A stretch of 60,927 bases of DNA from Agromyces seonyuensis (GTDB lineage: Bacteria > Actinomycetota > Actinomycetes > Actinomycetales > Microbacteriaceae), in the NCBI RefSeq assembly GCF_009789225.1, contig NZ_WSTA01000009.1, positions 1-60,927 on the forward strand, given 5' to 3'. Positions 6,913-16,153 of the stretch are shown in pieces. The position numbers and the translations under genes were made by a program. The first letter of the stretch is position 1. Each line of letters opens with the position of its first letter. The notes below the pieces were generated by a model. It worked only from the letters and a program-made list of their open reading frames with translations, ran no database searches and was not told the origin of the DNA.

Positions 6913-8519
6913 GCGAGCCGGGCGAGCCGGGCTACGCGTCGGCCGCCCGGATCCGCGTCGGCGTGCCGGACTCGGCCGCGCGCACCCAGACCGGCCGCGC
7001 GCGCCGCGGCGTCGCCTGGCCGCTGCGCCGCACGCTCCTGGGCATCCTCGCGCTCCTGCTGATCGCCGTGAGCGCTGGCGTCGGGCTCGTGAGCGTCTCG
7101 GTGTTCCACGCCTCGGCCGTGCAGCGCGTCGACACCGACCTCGAGTCGTCCGCCCGGCGGGTGCTCTCGGGCCTCTCGTTCGGCCAGCAGCAGGACCCGG
7201 GCGACTTCGTCGGCCAGCCCGGCATCAGCGCGGGCACCGTCGTCGGCGTCGTCTACGCCGACGGCACGATCGCGGCCCAGTACGTCGGGGCGCCGGGACA
7301 GGGCACGGTCGACGTGTCCGAGACGGACGCGAGCGCGCTCGCCGACGTGCCGGTCGCCGATGGGGTCGGGCCCGGGTTCCGCACCGAGGACATCGAGCCG
7401 GTCACCGTGCGGCTCGGCGACCTGGGGGACTACCGGGCCCTCGCCGTCTCCGGCGTCGACCTCCAGACCAACCAGCAGGTGCAGGTCGTCGTCGCGCTGC
7501 CGCTCGGCGAGGCGGAATCGGCGACCGCGCAGCTCGCGCTGACGATCACGCTCGTGGCGGCCGCGGGTCTCCTCCTCGCGCTCGTCGCCGGCTGGTTCAT
7601 CGTCGGCCGGGCGCTCGCGCCGCTCGAGCGCGTCACCGCGTCGGCGATGCGCGTCTCGGAGCTGCCGCTCGATCGCGGTGACGTCGAGCTCGCCGAGCGC
7701 GTCGAGACCGGCGACGACCGCACGGAGGTCGGTCGCCTGGGCGGCGCCTTCAACCGGATGCTCGGACACGTCAGCGACGCCCTCTCGGCGCGCGAGGCGA
7801 GCGAGCGCAAGGTGCGCCGCTTCGTCGCGGACGCGTCCCACGAGCTCCGCACGCCGCTCGCCTCGATCCGCGGCTACTCGGAACTCGTCCGACTGCACGG
7901 CGGGGAACTGCCCGAAGAGGTCCTGCACGCCCTCGGTCGCATCGAGTCGGAATCGGTGCGGATGACCGACCTCGTCGAGGACCTGCTGCTGCTCGCGCGG
8001 CTCGACGAGGGGCGCGAGCTCGCCCGCGAACCGGTCGACCTGCAGACGATCGCCCGAGACGCCGTCGGCGACGCGCAAGCCGCCGGACCCGAGCACGAGT
8101 GGTCGCTCGAGGCCCCGGAGGAACCGCTCGTCGTCGACGGCGACGAGCCGCGGCTCCGCCAGGTCGTCGTGAACCTCCTCGCGAACGCGCGCGTGCACAC
8201 GCCGGAGGGCACCCGAGTGCGGCTGCGGCTCGTCCGAGACGGAACGTCCGCCCGCATCGAGGTCGAGGACGACGGTCCGGGCATCCCGCCGGCCCTCTCG
8301 GACTCGCTCTTCGAGCGGTTCGCCCGCGGCGACTCGTCGCGCTCTCGTCGTGCAGGATCGACGGGCCTCGGCCTCGCGATCGTGCAGGCCGTGGTCGACG
8401 CCCACGGCGGCACCGTCGGGGTGCGGAGCGAACCCGGGGAGACGGTCTTCTCGGTGCGGCTGCCGCTCGCCGACCCTGCGGGCGATCGCCGCGCCCCGGC
8501 GGGCCGGAGCGAGGTCTGA
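6909..8519 (+). CDS. Two-component sensor histidine kinase
   Basis: A 536-residue class I sensor kinase. A basic cytoplasmic N-terminus is followed by a membrane helix (LLGILALLLIAVSAGVGLV), an extracytoplasmic sensor region of about 150 residues, a second helix (LTITLVAAAGLLLALVAGWFIVG), a HAMP linker, the DHp domain with H-box FVADASHELRTPLASIRGYSEL (phosphoacceptor His311), and a catalytic domain with N box VNLLANARVHTPEG, G1 DDGPGIP, F box FERFARGD and G2 GSTGLGLAIV. It overlaps the response regulator by 4 bp and is its cognate kinase. The sensor region has no recognisable domain, so the signal is unknown. Confidence 0.95.
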   Translation: MSEPGEPGYASAARIRVGVPDSAARTQTGRARRGVAWPLRRTLLGILALLLIAVSAGVGLVSVSVFHASAVQRVDTDLESSARRVLSGLSFGQQQDPGDFVGQPGISAGTVVGVVYADGTIAAQYVGAPGQGTVDVSETDASALADVPVADGVGPGFRTEDIEPVTVRLGDLGDYRALAVSGVDLQTNQQVQVVVALPLGEAESATAQLALTITLVAAAGLLLALVAGWFIVGRALAPLERVTASAMRVSELPLDRGDVELAERVETGDDRTEVGRLGGAFNRMLGHVSDALSAREASERKVRRFVADASHELRTPLASIRGYSELVRLHGGELPEEVLHALGRIESESVRMTDLVEDLLLLARLDEGRELAREPVDLQTIARDAVGDAQAAGPEHEWSLEAPEEPLVVDGDEPRLRQVVVNLLANARVHTPEGTRVRLRLVRDGTSARIEVEDDGPGIPPALSDSLFERFARGDSSRSRRAGSTGLGLAIVQAVVDAHGGTVGVRSEPGETVFSVRLPLADPAGDRRAPAGRSEV

Positions 8520-8548
8520 GCGGACCCGGACGCGCGGCGCGGGCGGCG

Positions 8549-8554
8549 TAGAAT
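8549..8554 (+). promoter_or_regulatory. -10 box upstream of the PucR-type gene
   Basis: TAGAAT lies 18 bases before the GTG at 8573, giving a predicted 5' leader of only about 12 bases. No convincing -35 hexamer was seen. Confidence 0.4.
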
Positions 8555-8572
8555 CGGGCTGCGGGCGGTCCC

Positions 8573-9835
8573 GTGGCCCGCGTCCCCTCGATCCCGAACG
8601 AGCCGTCCGTGAGCCTGCCCCAACTCGTCAACCACGTCGCACAAGCCGTGGGCCGCCCCGCCGTGCTCGAAGACCGTCGCCATCGCATGGTGGCCTACAG
8701 CCCGCAGGACGGTGTCATCGACGACGTCCGTCGCAACTCGATCCTCCGCCATCTCGCGGACCCGGCCGTGCGGTCGTGGCTCGACCGCATCGGTGCGTAC
8801 CGTGCCGACCACGCCATGCACATCCCCGAGAACCGGGAGCTCGGGATGCTGCCGCGGCTCGTCGTCCCGATCCGTCGCGCCGACACCGACGCCGACCTCG
8901 GGCACCTCTGGTTCATCGAGTCGCCCTCCGCCATGGACGAGGCGGCGGTCGCGCGCGCCGACGAGTACGCCGGCCGCATCGCCGACGAATGGACGCGCTC
9001 GACGCGACTGCTCGACGCGGATGCGGCGCAGGCCGGTGCGCAGGCGAGCACGCTCGTCTTCGGCACCGAGAAGCGCCGGGCGGGGGCCGCGGCCCGCCTG
9101 CTCGCGGAGCGTCGCATCCGCCCGGCCGACGGCGTGCGCATCCTCGTCCTCCGGGCCGCGTTCGACTCGGCCTCGCCACACTCCTCGCCGGCCCGCGCGG
9201 CCCTCGAGCGCACGATCCGGGCGGCGACCGGGGCTCTCGGAATCCCGTCGGTGCTCGCGTTCCCGCGCAAGAGCCAGGCGATCTTCGTCGTGCCCGCCGG
9301 CGGTCCGGCCCTGGCGGACGGCATCCAGGACGCCGCCGAGCGGCTGCTCGGGATCGGCGAGGTCTCCTTCGCCGGCATCCTGGGCGCGGATCGGATCGAC
9401 GTCGGCGTCGGCGGACCCGCCGCGCTGCTGGCCGGTGCGCGGGACAGCTACGTCCAGGCCCGCCGGGCGATCCGGATCGCGACGGAGTTCGGCCTCGCGC
9501 GCGGCGTGCAGCGCTGGGATGGGCTCGGCCCGTACCGGGGGCTGGGATCGATCGCAGAGCGCGGGCTGCGTTCGGCGGACTTCCAACACGGTCTCGAGCG
9601 GGTCGCCGCCGAGCGCGACGGCGCGGCCCTGCTCGAGACGGTCGAGGTGTATCTGGGCACCGGCGGGCGGGCCCAGGAGTCCGCGGCGGCGCTCAATCTG
9701 CATCGCAGTTCGCTCTACCACCGGCTGGGCCGGGTCGAGCGCATCCTCGACCTCGATCTGCAGGACGGCGTCGAGCGCCTCGGCCTCCACATCGCCATCC
9801 TGCTCGCGAAACTCGAGCGCGGCGCCGAACACTGA
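8573..9835 (+). CDS. PucR/CdaR-type transcriptional regulator
   Basis: A 420-residue regulator. The N-terminal third has a GAF-like character (LVNHVAQAVGRPAVLEDRRHRMVAYSPQ opening), the middle is a GGDEF-like or spacer region, and the C-terminus is the PucR helix-turn-helix: VEVYLGTGGRAQESAAALNLHRSSLYHRLGRVERI at about residues 362-396, then GLHIAILLAKL. Such proteins act as activators of catabolic or developmental genes, usually binding a small ligand at the N-terminus. The GTG at 8573 was taken as start; the in-frame GTG at 8609 is possible. It is separated by 53 bp from the sensor kinase and by 135 bp from the DUF916 gene. Its target is unknown; the adjacent surface locus is the simplest guess. 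Confidence 0.85.
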   Translation: MARVPSIPNEPSVSLPQLVNHVAQAVGRPAVLEDRRHRMVAYSPQDGVIDDVRRNSILRHLADPAVRSWLDRIGAYRADHAMHIPENRELGMLPRLVVPIRRADTDADLGHLWFIESPSAMDEAAVARADEYAGRIADEWTRSTRLLDADAAQAGAQASTLVFGTEKRRAGAAARLLAERRIRPADGVRILVLRAAFDSASPHSSPARAALERTIRAATGALGIPSVLAFPRKSQAIFVVPAGGPALADGIQDAAERLLGIGEVSFAGILGADRIDVGVGGPAALLAGARDSYVQARRAIRIATEFGLARGVQRWDGLGPYRGLGSIAERGLRSADFQHGLERVAAERDGAALLETVEVYLGTGGRAQESAAALNLHRSSLYHRLGRVERILDLDLQDGVERLGLHIAILLAKLERGAEH

Positions 9836-9840
9836 CCCGT

Positions 9841-9901
9841 CTGTGCGACGAACGTCGCACAGGATTCGACAGGGGTCGAACACTCGACCGATGCCCTGTC
9901 G
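9841..9901 (+). promoter_or_regulatory. Dyads between the PucR and DUF916 genes
   Basis: A perfect inverted repeat of ctgtgcgacg and cgtcgcacag around a 2-base centre occupies 9841-9862, a loop too short for a good hairpin and more like an operator. Immediately after it, cgacagg (9867-9873) pairs with cctgtcg (9895-9901) and encloses ggtcg/cgacc, forming a nested hairpin that could terminate the PucR message. A TAGGCT box at 9914-9919 could be the -10 for the DUF916 gene. Confidence 0.45.
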
Positions 9902-9970
9902 CGTCGGCGTTCATAGGCTATGCCCAGGCTGTGCAGCGGGCATCACCCGTCGCAGGATCGGAGGCGGGCG

Positions 9971-11074
9971 ATGTCACGGGGAACGAGGTCGGGCGGGGCG
10001 TTCGTCATCGCCGCATTGGCCCTCGCCGCCGCGCTCGCTCCGCTCACGGGTTCCGCCGCCGACGAGGCGGATGAGGCGGGTCAGATCACCTGGGCCATCC
10101 AGCCCTCCTCGCCCGAGGGGCCCGACGGACGCGACGTGCTCGAGTACTCACTCGGCCCCGGCGAGACCGCCACCGATTATGTCGGCGTCTCCAACCTCGG
10201 CGCCGAGCCGCTCGTCGTCCGCGTCTACGCGATGGATGCGCTCATGACCGCGGACGGCGCCTTCTCGCTGCCGCCCGCGGGGACCGCGTCGGAGGACGTC
10301 GGGGCGTGGGTCGGCATCACGGGCGACGGCGTCTTCACGATCGAGCCCGGCACTCGGGCCGAGATCCCGTTCCGACTGACGGTGCCGCCGAATGCGGAGC
10401 CGGGCGACCATGCCGGAGGCATCGTCGCCTCCCTCGCCGAGCTCTCGGAGACCGCCGGCGCCGACCAGCAAGTCGCGGTCGACCGGCGCGTCGGCGTGCG
10501 GCTCTACGTCGACGTTCCCGGCGTCGCCGCCCCGGCCGCGACCGTCTCCGACATCGACGTCGCGTACGAGGGCGGCTTCGCCTCCTTCGGCGGCCCGGCG
10601 ACCGTGACGTACACCGTCGAGAACCCCGGCAACCTCCGCCTCGGCGGCCTCGTGCGCATCGCGCTCACCGGGCCGTTCGGATGGGAGCTCGCGGCCGGCG
10701 AACCCCAGGAGCTGCCCGAGCTGCTGCCCGGCGGCAGCGTCCGACTCACGCAGGAGTTCGCCGACGTCCCGCCCGCCGTGCTCCTGACCGCGACCGCGGA
10801 TCTCGAGCCGGTCCAGCGCGAGGGTCGCAGCGGCGCGGTCGACGGCGAGCACCGCGCGGTCGGAACCGCGTGGGCCGTCCCGTGGCTGCTCCTCGTCGTC
10901 CTGCTCGCCCTCATCGCCGTCGTCGTGCTCCTCGTCCGCCGCGGCATCCTCCTGCGCCGGCGGCTGCGTGCCGCCGAAGCCGCGGTCGCCGCCGCGCAGA
11001 CGGCCGACGCGGGGGACGGCGTCGACTCCGACGCTCCCGAACCGGGCATCCCGGAACCCGCTGCGGCGCGCTGA
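9971..11074 (+). CDS. DUF916 (WxL-interacting type) membrane protein
   Basis: A 367-residue exported protein. It has a signal peptide (hydrophobic AFVIAALALAAALAPLTGSAADE), then a DUF916/WxLIP peptidoglycan-binding-like domain (about 35-155; ending RAEIPFRLTVPPNAEPGDHAGGIVASL), a second beta-rich domain (about 165-290; TYTVENPGNLRLGG), a membrane helix (WAVPWLLLVVLLALIAVVVLLV) and a short basic/Ala-rich cytoplasmic tail. In Firmicutes, DUF916-DUF3324 proteins bind WxL-domain proteins and peptidoglycan. Here it stands directly upstream of two secreted enzymes that share a WxL-like C-terminal domain, so it is probably their membrane receptor. The ATG at 9971 has ggagg at 9960-9964, six bases away, which decides the start. 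Confidence 0.85.
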   Translation: MSRGTRSGGAFVIAALALAAALAPLTGSAADEADEAGQITWAIQPSSPEGPDGRDVLEYSLGPGETATDYVGVSNLGAEPLVVRVYAMDALMTADGAFSLPPAGTASEDVGAWVGITGDGVFTIEPGTRAEIPFRLTVPPNAEPGDHAGGIVASLAELSETAGADQQVAVDRRVGVRLYVDVPGVAAPAATVSDIDVAYEGGFASFGGPATVTYTVENPGNLRLGGLVRIALTGPFGWELAAGEPQELPELLPGGSVRLTQEFADVPPAVLLTATADLEPVQREGRSGAVDGEHRAVGTAWAVPWLLLVVLLALIAVVVLLVRRGILLRRRLRAAEAAVAAAQTADAGDGVDSDAPEPGIPEPAAAR

Positions 11075-11217
11075 GCCGCCGCTCTGCGCTACCCGCGCGG
11101 CCCACGCCGACGCGGGAGCGACGTCCGGCGCGCCCGAACGCGCCGTCGTCGACCGCCGATGCGCCCTCGGGTGCGCCGCGCGGATCTTCGCACCACCACC
11201 GATCGGAAGGAAGCGAC

Positions 11218-13617
11218 ATGGCAGCATCCAGAACGCGAGGACCCGGGAAGGCGCGACGGGCGGCGGCCGTCCTCGCAACGATCCCGTTGCTCGGCGCCTC
11301 GCTCGCGATCGTCGGCGCGGCGCCGGCGAACGCCGCCGACGAGGTCGGCTCGGCGACGCTCGTGCCGATGCAGGTCACCGGCGACCCCGCGGAGCGCTTC
11401 TCCCTCGTCATCCTCGGCGACGGCTACACCGCCGACGAGCAGGACGAGTTCTACGAGCAGGTCGAGACCCACCTCGAGACCATGTGGAGCATCGAGCCCT
11501 TCAAGAGCTACCGCAACAACTTCAACGTGTACGCCGTCGGCATCGTCTCGGGGGAGTCGGGCGTCAGCTGCGACCGCACCCTCGACGCCCCCCGGCGCGA
11601 CACCCCGCTCAAGATGGCCTTCTGGGGCGGCTGCAACGCGAACAGCGTCGAGCGGCTGCTGACCGTCAACAACACGCTCGCGCGCCAGTACGCGAACCTG
11701 GCGCCGAAGGTCGACCAGATCCTCGCGCTCGCCAACAGCGACACCTACGGCGGCGCCGGCGGCAGCTACGCGACGGCGAGCGGCGGCAACGCCCTCTCGG
11801 CGCTCATCTCGCCCCACGAGATCGGGCACTCGCTCGGCGGTCTCCAGGACGAGTACGACTACTACTCGCGCGGCATCACCACGGGCGACTACCGGGGCGC
11901 CGAGCCGAGCTCGAAGCACCACACGATCATGAGCGTCGACGAGATGGCGGCCACGAAGACGAAGTGGTGGCGCTGGCTCGGCGAGCCCAGCGAATCGGGC
12001 GGCACCATCGGCGCCTACGAAGGCGGACAGTACTACTCGACCGGCATCTTCCGGCCGAGCCGGCACTCGATGATGAAGACCCTCGGCTACCAGTACGACC
12101 AGGTCGGCCGCGAGATCGTGACCGAGCGCGTGGCAGCCCGCGCTCCGCTCGTGCCGGATTCCACCCCCACGACGGGAACGGTCGCGGCCGACCAGGTGCT
12201 CTGGGTCGAGACCTCCCACCCCGTCTACCACGAGGTGGACGTCACGTGGGCGATCGACGGGGTCGAGATCGCCAACCCCGGCAATCTCCGAACGCTCGAC
12301 CTGGCCGGCGTCGACGCGGAGCCGGGTGCCGTCGTCACGGCGACCATCGTCGACGGCACCGAGTTCGTGCGCGACCCGGCGCTGCGGGCCAAATCGTCGA
12401 TGACCCAGGTGCGCACCTGGACCGTCGGGGAAGGGGCCGCGAGCTCGGCCGCCGTCGCACCCGCGATCACCGAGTCGAGCCCGACCGACCGCGCCGCGGG
12501 CGCCGATGACGTGCTCTACGTGAACACGACGCACCGGGCCGACCGTCCGTTCGCCGTGTCCTGGGCGGTCGACGGCGAGCCCGTCGCGAACCCGTACGGC
12601 AAGGCCGCCCTCGACCTCGAGACGCTCGACCTCGCGGCCGGCGCGCACGTCGTGAGCGCCCGCGTGACCGACCCCGACGATGCCGGAGCGGGCGCCGCGA
12701 GCGTCGAGTGGACCGTCGACAACGCCGGGCCGACGGTCGCCGCGACCGTCTCCGCACCGGTCTCGACCACGATCGGGGCGAACGGCGAGCCGCACTACCT
12801 CGTCAACGAGTCCTTCTCCATGAAGCTCGTCGCCACGGACGACCGCGACGGCTCGCTCGTTCCGGAGTTCCGGCTCGACGGGGACGGCTGGCACAACTAC
12901 TACGGCTGGCCGACCGACCCCGAAGCGCCGTTCCTCTTCACGCCGACCGGCACCAACATCGACGACCTGATCTACGGCAATCTCGGCTCCGGCGGCATGT
13001 CGCTCTCGCCGTTCGTGGAGCGCGAGCCCGGCTACGGCACGCACCGCATCGAGTACCGGGCGACCGACGCGGCCGGCAACATCGGCCCCGTTCAGGCGTT
13101 CACCGTGACCGTCCTCGGCGGCGACGACGCCGATACGCGCCAGATCATCACCGCCCCCGTCGAGGTCGCAGGCGGGCTCAGCCTGCAGGCGCCGGACGCC
13201 GACGGCGTCGAGCTCGAGCGCATCGTGCTCTCCGGCGTCGACGCGGAGACCGTCGGGATGCTCTCGCCGTTCCGGGTGGTCGACGCGCGCGGCACCGCCG
13301 CCGGTTGGGACCTCACCGGCCAGGTGTCCGACCTGACGAGCGGCTCCGGGATGATCCTCGCCGACAACCTGGGTTGGGAGCCGGCCGCCGAGGCAGTGAC
13401 CGGCTCGCTGCCGACGCCCGACGGACAGGCGCCGCAGGTCGAACCGGGCGCCCTCGAGCGACCCGGCACCGGCCTCGGCGAGCCCGCGAGCCTGTGCTCC
13501 GCACCCGCGGGCCACAGCGCCGGAGCCTTCTCGTGCGGCGGGGGCCTGACCCTCGGCGTGCCCGGTTCCACCCCGGCCGGCGTCTACGCCGGCGTCCTGA
13601 CGCTCACCCTCATCTGA
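11218..13617 (+). CDS. Secreted M64-family metallopeptidase with a WxL-like C-terminus
   Basis: A 799-residue exported peptidase. Signal peptide of about 40 residues ending PANAAD. The catalytic domain (about 45-310) contains the M64 (IgA-peptidase) zinc motif HEIGHSLGGLQDEY, with His200, Glu201 and His204. Two Ig-like repeats follow (about 315-405 and 415-505; each contains DVTWAIDGVEI- or AVSWAVDGEPV-like strands), then a further beta domain. The final 155 residues match a WxL domain: VVDARGTAAGWDLTGQVSDL (Trp697), two Cys, and terminal VYAGVLTLTLI, where the second WxL motif of Firmicutes is replaced by LTLTL. Good Shine-Dalgarno ggaagga upstream of the ATG. The substrate could be a host or self surface glycoprotein; not determinable here. 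Confidence 0.9.
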   Translation: MAASRTRGPGKARRAAAVLATIPLLGASLAIVGAAPANAADEVGSATLVPMQVTGDPAERFSLVILGDGYTADEQDEFYEQVETHLETMWSIEPFKSYRNNFNVYAVGIVSGESGVSCDRTLDAPRRDTPLKMAFWGGCNANSVERLLTVNNTLARQYANLAPKVDQILALANSDTYGGAGGSYATASGGNALSALISPHEIGHSLGGLQDEYDYYSRGITTGDYRGAEPSSKHHTIMSVDEMAATKTKWWRWLGEPSESGGTIGAYEGGQYYSTGIFRPSRHSMMKTLGYQYDQVGREIVTERVAARAPLVPDSTPTTGTVAADQVLWVETSHPVYHEVDVTWAIDGVEIANPGNLRTLDLAGVDAEPGAVVTATIVDGTEFVRDPALRAKSSMTQVRTWTVGEGAASSAAVAPAITESSPTDRAAGADDVLYVNTTHRADRPFAVSWAVDGEPVANPYGKAALDLETLDLAAGAHVVSARVTDPDDAGAGAASVEWTVDNAGPTVAATVSAPVSTTIGANGEPHYLVNESFSMKLVATDDRDGSLVPEFRLDGDGWHNYYGWPTDPEAPFLFTPTGTNIDDLIYGNLGSGGMSLSPFVEREPGYGTHRIEYRATDAAGNIGPVQAFTVTVLGGDDADTRQIITAPVEVAGGLSLQAPDADGVELERIVLSGVDAETVGMLSPFRVVDARGTAAGWDLTGQVSDLTSGSGMILADNLGWEPAAEAVTGSLPTPDGQAPQVEPGALERPGTGLGEPASLCSAPAGHSAGAFSCGGGLTLGVPGSTPAGVYAGVLTLTLI

Positions 13618-13623
13618 GGCCGA

Positions 13624-13660
13624 CCGGGGTGCGGGGCGTCACGAGCTCCCCGCACCCCGG
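13624..13660 (+). terminator. Strong hairpin between the two exoenzyme genes
   Basis: A perfect 13-bp stem (ccggggtgcgggg at 13624-13636, complement at 13648-13660) with an 11-base loop and no U tract. It may end the M64 mRNA or reduce read-through to the S15 gene. A 19-base near-identical tandem sequence (ccaccgcaccgatcccgc at 13678 and 13697) follows it. Confidence 0.7.
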
Positions 13661-13735
13661 CCACCGATCGTGCACGACCACCGCACCGATCCCGCTCCAC
13701 CGCACCGATCCCGCAGTCACCGAACCGGAGGAACC

Positions 13736-16063
13736 ATGTCCCGACCCAACCGCGCCGCCCGCCGGCGCACGCCGAGAGCCGTCGCGGCCCTCGCCGTGCC
13801 CGCGCTGGCCGCCGGCCTGCTCTCGATCGCCGCACCGGCGATCGCCGCCCCCGAACCCGCCGTCCCGACGTTCCAGGACGGACTCTCCCAGGCGGTCTTC
13901 ACGACCGACCGCAACGCCTGGATCACCCAGGAGGCGTGGGTGGAGAGCGAGGTCGACTCCGATCGCGACGGCAAGAACGACCTCGTCCATGTCGACGTCA
14001 CCCGCGTGCCCGAGACGGCGAACGGCCTCGACGTGCCGGTGCTCATGGAGATGAGCCCGTACTACGCGGGCGGCACCGGCGTGCCGAACTGGAACGTCGA
14101 CCACGAGCTCGGCGAGCCGCCGACGACCAAGGGCGGCTTCGCGGCGCCGAAGTACCCGACGACGAGCCCGAACATCTCGAACTCGCTCGAGACGACGTGG
14201 GTGCCGCGCGGCTATGCGGTCGTGCACGCCGAGTCCCTCGGCTCCGGCTTCTCGGAGGGCTGCCCGACCTCGGGCGGCACCAACGAGTCGCTCGGCGGCA
14301 AGGCCGTCATCGACTGGCTGAACGGCCGCGCGACGGCCTACACGAGCACCGACCGCTCGCAGACGGTCACGGCCGACTGGGCCACCGGCAGCGTCGGCAT
14401 GATCGGCACGTCGTACAACGGCACGCTGCCGATCGGCGTGGCGAGCACCGGCGTCGAGGGCCTCGAGGCCATCGTCCCGGTCTCGGCGATCTCCGACTGG
14501 TACAACTACTACCGCGCGAACGGCGCGGTCCGGGCGCCGGGCGGCTACCAGGGCGAGGACCTCGACGTGCTCGCCGACTACGTGCACACGCGTCCCGATC
14601 AGGCGATCTGCCAGCCGGTCATCGACGAGCTGCGCGCCGAGCAGGACCGCGCGAGCGGCGACCGCAGCGAGTTCTGGGCGGAGCGCGACTACCTCGCGAA
14701 CGCCGACCGGATCCACGCGGCGACGCTCGTGGCGCACGGTCTGAACGACTGGAACGTCATGACGAAGAACGCGTCTGACCTCTACGACGTGCTGAAGGCG
14801 AACGGCGTGCCGCACCAGATCTACCTGCACCAGGGCGGCCACGGGGGCAACCCGACCGACACGCTTCTGAACCGCTGGTTCACGCGCTACCTCTACCACG
14901 TGGAGAACGGCGTCGAGGCGCTGCCGAAGGCCTACGTCCAGCGCGAGGACCGCGTGCTGACCGAGTACGCCGAGTGGCCCGACCCGGCCGCGGCCGACGT
15001 CGCGCTCTCGTTCGGCGCGGCCTCGACGGCCAACACCGTGGGCGGCCTCGACTTCGCGGTCGACCGCTCGGGTCGCACCGAGTACCTCCTGGACGACGCG
15101 TCGAAGCGCGCGTCGACCCTCGCGACGGCCGCCCAGTCGGAGAACCGCCTCGTCTACCGCACCCGTGGGATCACGGACGCAGTGCGCCTCTCGGGCACGC
15201 CGAGCGTCTCGCTCGAGCTCGCGGTCGACCGCGACAAGGCGAACCTGACGGCGCTGCTCGTCGACTACAAGGCCAACGGCACGGCGACCATCGTGTCGCG
15301 CGGCTGGATGGACGTGCAGAACCGCAACTCGGACGCCGTCACCGACCCGATCGAGCCGGGCACCTCGTACGAGTTCGACTTCGACTTCGAGCCGAAGGAC
15401 TACGTCTTCGCGGCGGGCTCCTCGCTCGGCGTCGTCGTCATGTCCTCCGACAACGAGTACACGGTCCGCCCGGCTGCGGGCACGCGGCTCACGCTCGACC
15501 CGGCGAAGTCGTCGGTGTCGCTGCCGATCGTCGGCGGTGCGGCGAAGCTCGTGTCGGTCCTCGGTTCGGCGGGTCCCGGCACGGAGTACCAGGTCATCAC
15601 GACCGACATCTCCGGCGGGGCGCTGTCGATGTCGATCTCGAGCGACGAGCCCGTCGGCCTCGAGGCCGTCGCCCTCACCGGCGTCGACCAGGAGACGACC
15701 GGTTCCCTCCACGACGTCGAGGTGCGCGACTCGCGCGGCACGTCGGCCGGTTGGGACCTGACCGCCCAGGTGTCGGACTTCACGAGCGGCAGCGGCACGA
15801 TCCTCGCCGAGAACCTCGGCTGGACGCCGGCGGCGTCGGTGCGCGCGGGCGAACTGCCCACGCCTCCCGGCCAGTCGAGCGTCGTCGAGCCGGGCGCCGC
15901 GGTCGCTCCCGGCGTCGGCATCGGCGACGCCGCGACGCTGTGCTCCTCCGTCCGCGGAGCGAGCGCGGGTGCGTTCACGTGCGGTGCCGGGCTCGCGCTC
16001 GGCATCCCGGGCTCGACCTTGCTCGGCACCTACTCGGGAGTGCTGACGCTCACCCTCATGTGA
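13736..16063 (+). CDS. Secreted S15-family Xaa-Pro dipeptidyl-peptidase with a WxL-like C-terminus
   Basis: A 775-residue exported serine peptidase of the PepX/CocE (S15) family, predicted to remove X-Pro dipeptides or act as an acyl hydrolase. Signal peptide ends near APAIAAPEP. The catalytic domain has the nucleophile motif GTSYNG (Ser226), Asp338 in HGLNDWNV and His369 in HQGGHGG, the complete triad in family order. A jelly-roll domain follows (about 440-610; RLSGTPSVSLEL, IVSRGWMDVQNR). The last 155 residues repeat the domain found on the M64 peptidase: VRDSRGTSAGWDLTAQVSDF (Trp673) through YSGVLTLTLM. ggagg at 13727-13731 fixes the ATG start. The classic PepX N-terminal dimerisation domain is absent. 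Confidence 0.92.
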   Translation: MSRPNRAARRRTPRAVAALAVPALAAGLLSIAAPAIAAPEPAVPTFQDGLSQAVFTTDRNAWITQEAWVESEVDSDRDGKNDLVHVDVTRVPETANGLDVPVLMEMSPYYAGGTGVPNWNVDHELGEPPTTKGGFAAPKYPTTSPNISNSLETTWVPRGYAVVHAESLGSGFSEGCPTSGGTNESLGGKAVIDWLNGRATAYTSTDRSQTVTADWATGSVGMIGTSYNGTLPIGVASTGVEGLEAIVPVSAISDWYNYYRANGAVRAPGGYQGEDLDVLADYVHTRPDQAICQPVIDELRAEQDRASGDRSEFWAERDYLANADRIHAATLVAHGLNDWNVMTKNASDLYDVLKANGVPHQIYLHQGGHGGNPTDTLLNRWFTRYLYHVENGVEALPKAYVQREDRVLTEYAEWPDPAAADVALSFGAASTANTVGGLDFAVDRSGRTEYLLDDASKRASTLATAAQSENRLVYRTRGITDAVRLSGTPSVSLELAVDRDKANLTALLVDYKANGTATIVSRGWMDVQNRNSDAVTDPIEPGTSYEFDFDFEPKDYVFAAGSSLGVVVMSSDNEYTVRPAAGTRLTLDPAKSSVSLPIVGGAAKLVSVLGSAGPGTEYQVITTDISGGALSMSISSDEPVGLEAVALTGVDQETTGSLHDVEVRDSRGTSAGWDLTAQVSDFTSGSGTILAENLGWTPAASVRAGELPTPPGQSSVVEPGAAVAPGVGIGDAATLCSSVRGASAGAFTCGAGLALGIPGSTLLGTYSGVLTLTLM

Positions 16064-16074
16064 GCGCGATGCGC

Positions 16075-16120
16075 ACGACGGCGCGGGTCGGGGAGTTCGC
16101 TCCCCGGCCCGCGCCGTCGT
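16075..16120 (+). terminator. Terminator of the WxL-like surface locus
   Basis: A 21-bp stem with a ttcg tetraloop (loop at 16096-16099) and a single G-T wobble, beginning 12 bases after the S15 stop. It also lies just downstream of the XRE gene that ends at 16154 on the other strand, so it may work in both directions. Confidence 0.85.
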
Positions 16121-16153
16121 CGTGCGGGTCGTGCGGCGGGATGCCCGTGGGGC

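Noticed and set aside
11089-13515. Long open frame on the minus strand opposite the M64 peptidase gene
   Set aside because: Very rich in Arg/Ala/Gly/Asp with no recognisable domain, exactly opposite a well-supported gene; an artefact of high GC. The same applies to 13610-15712 minus, 18947-20728 plus, 25206-27851 plus and 56903-59152 plus.
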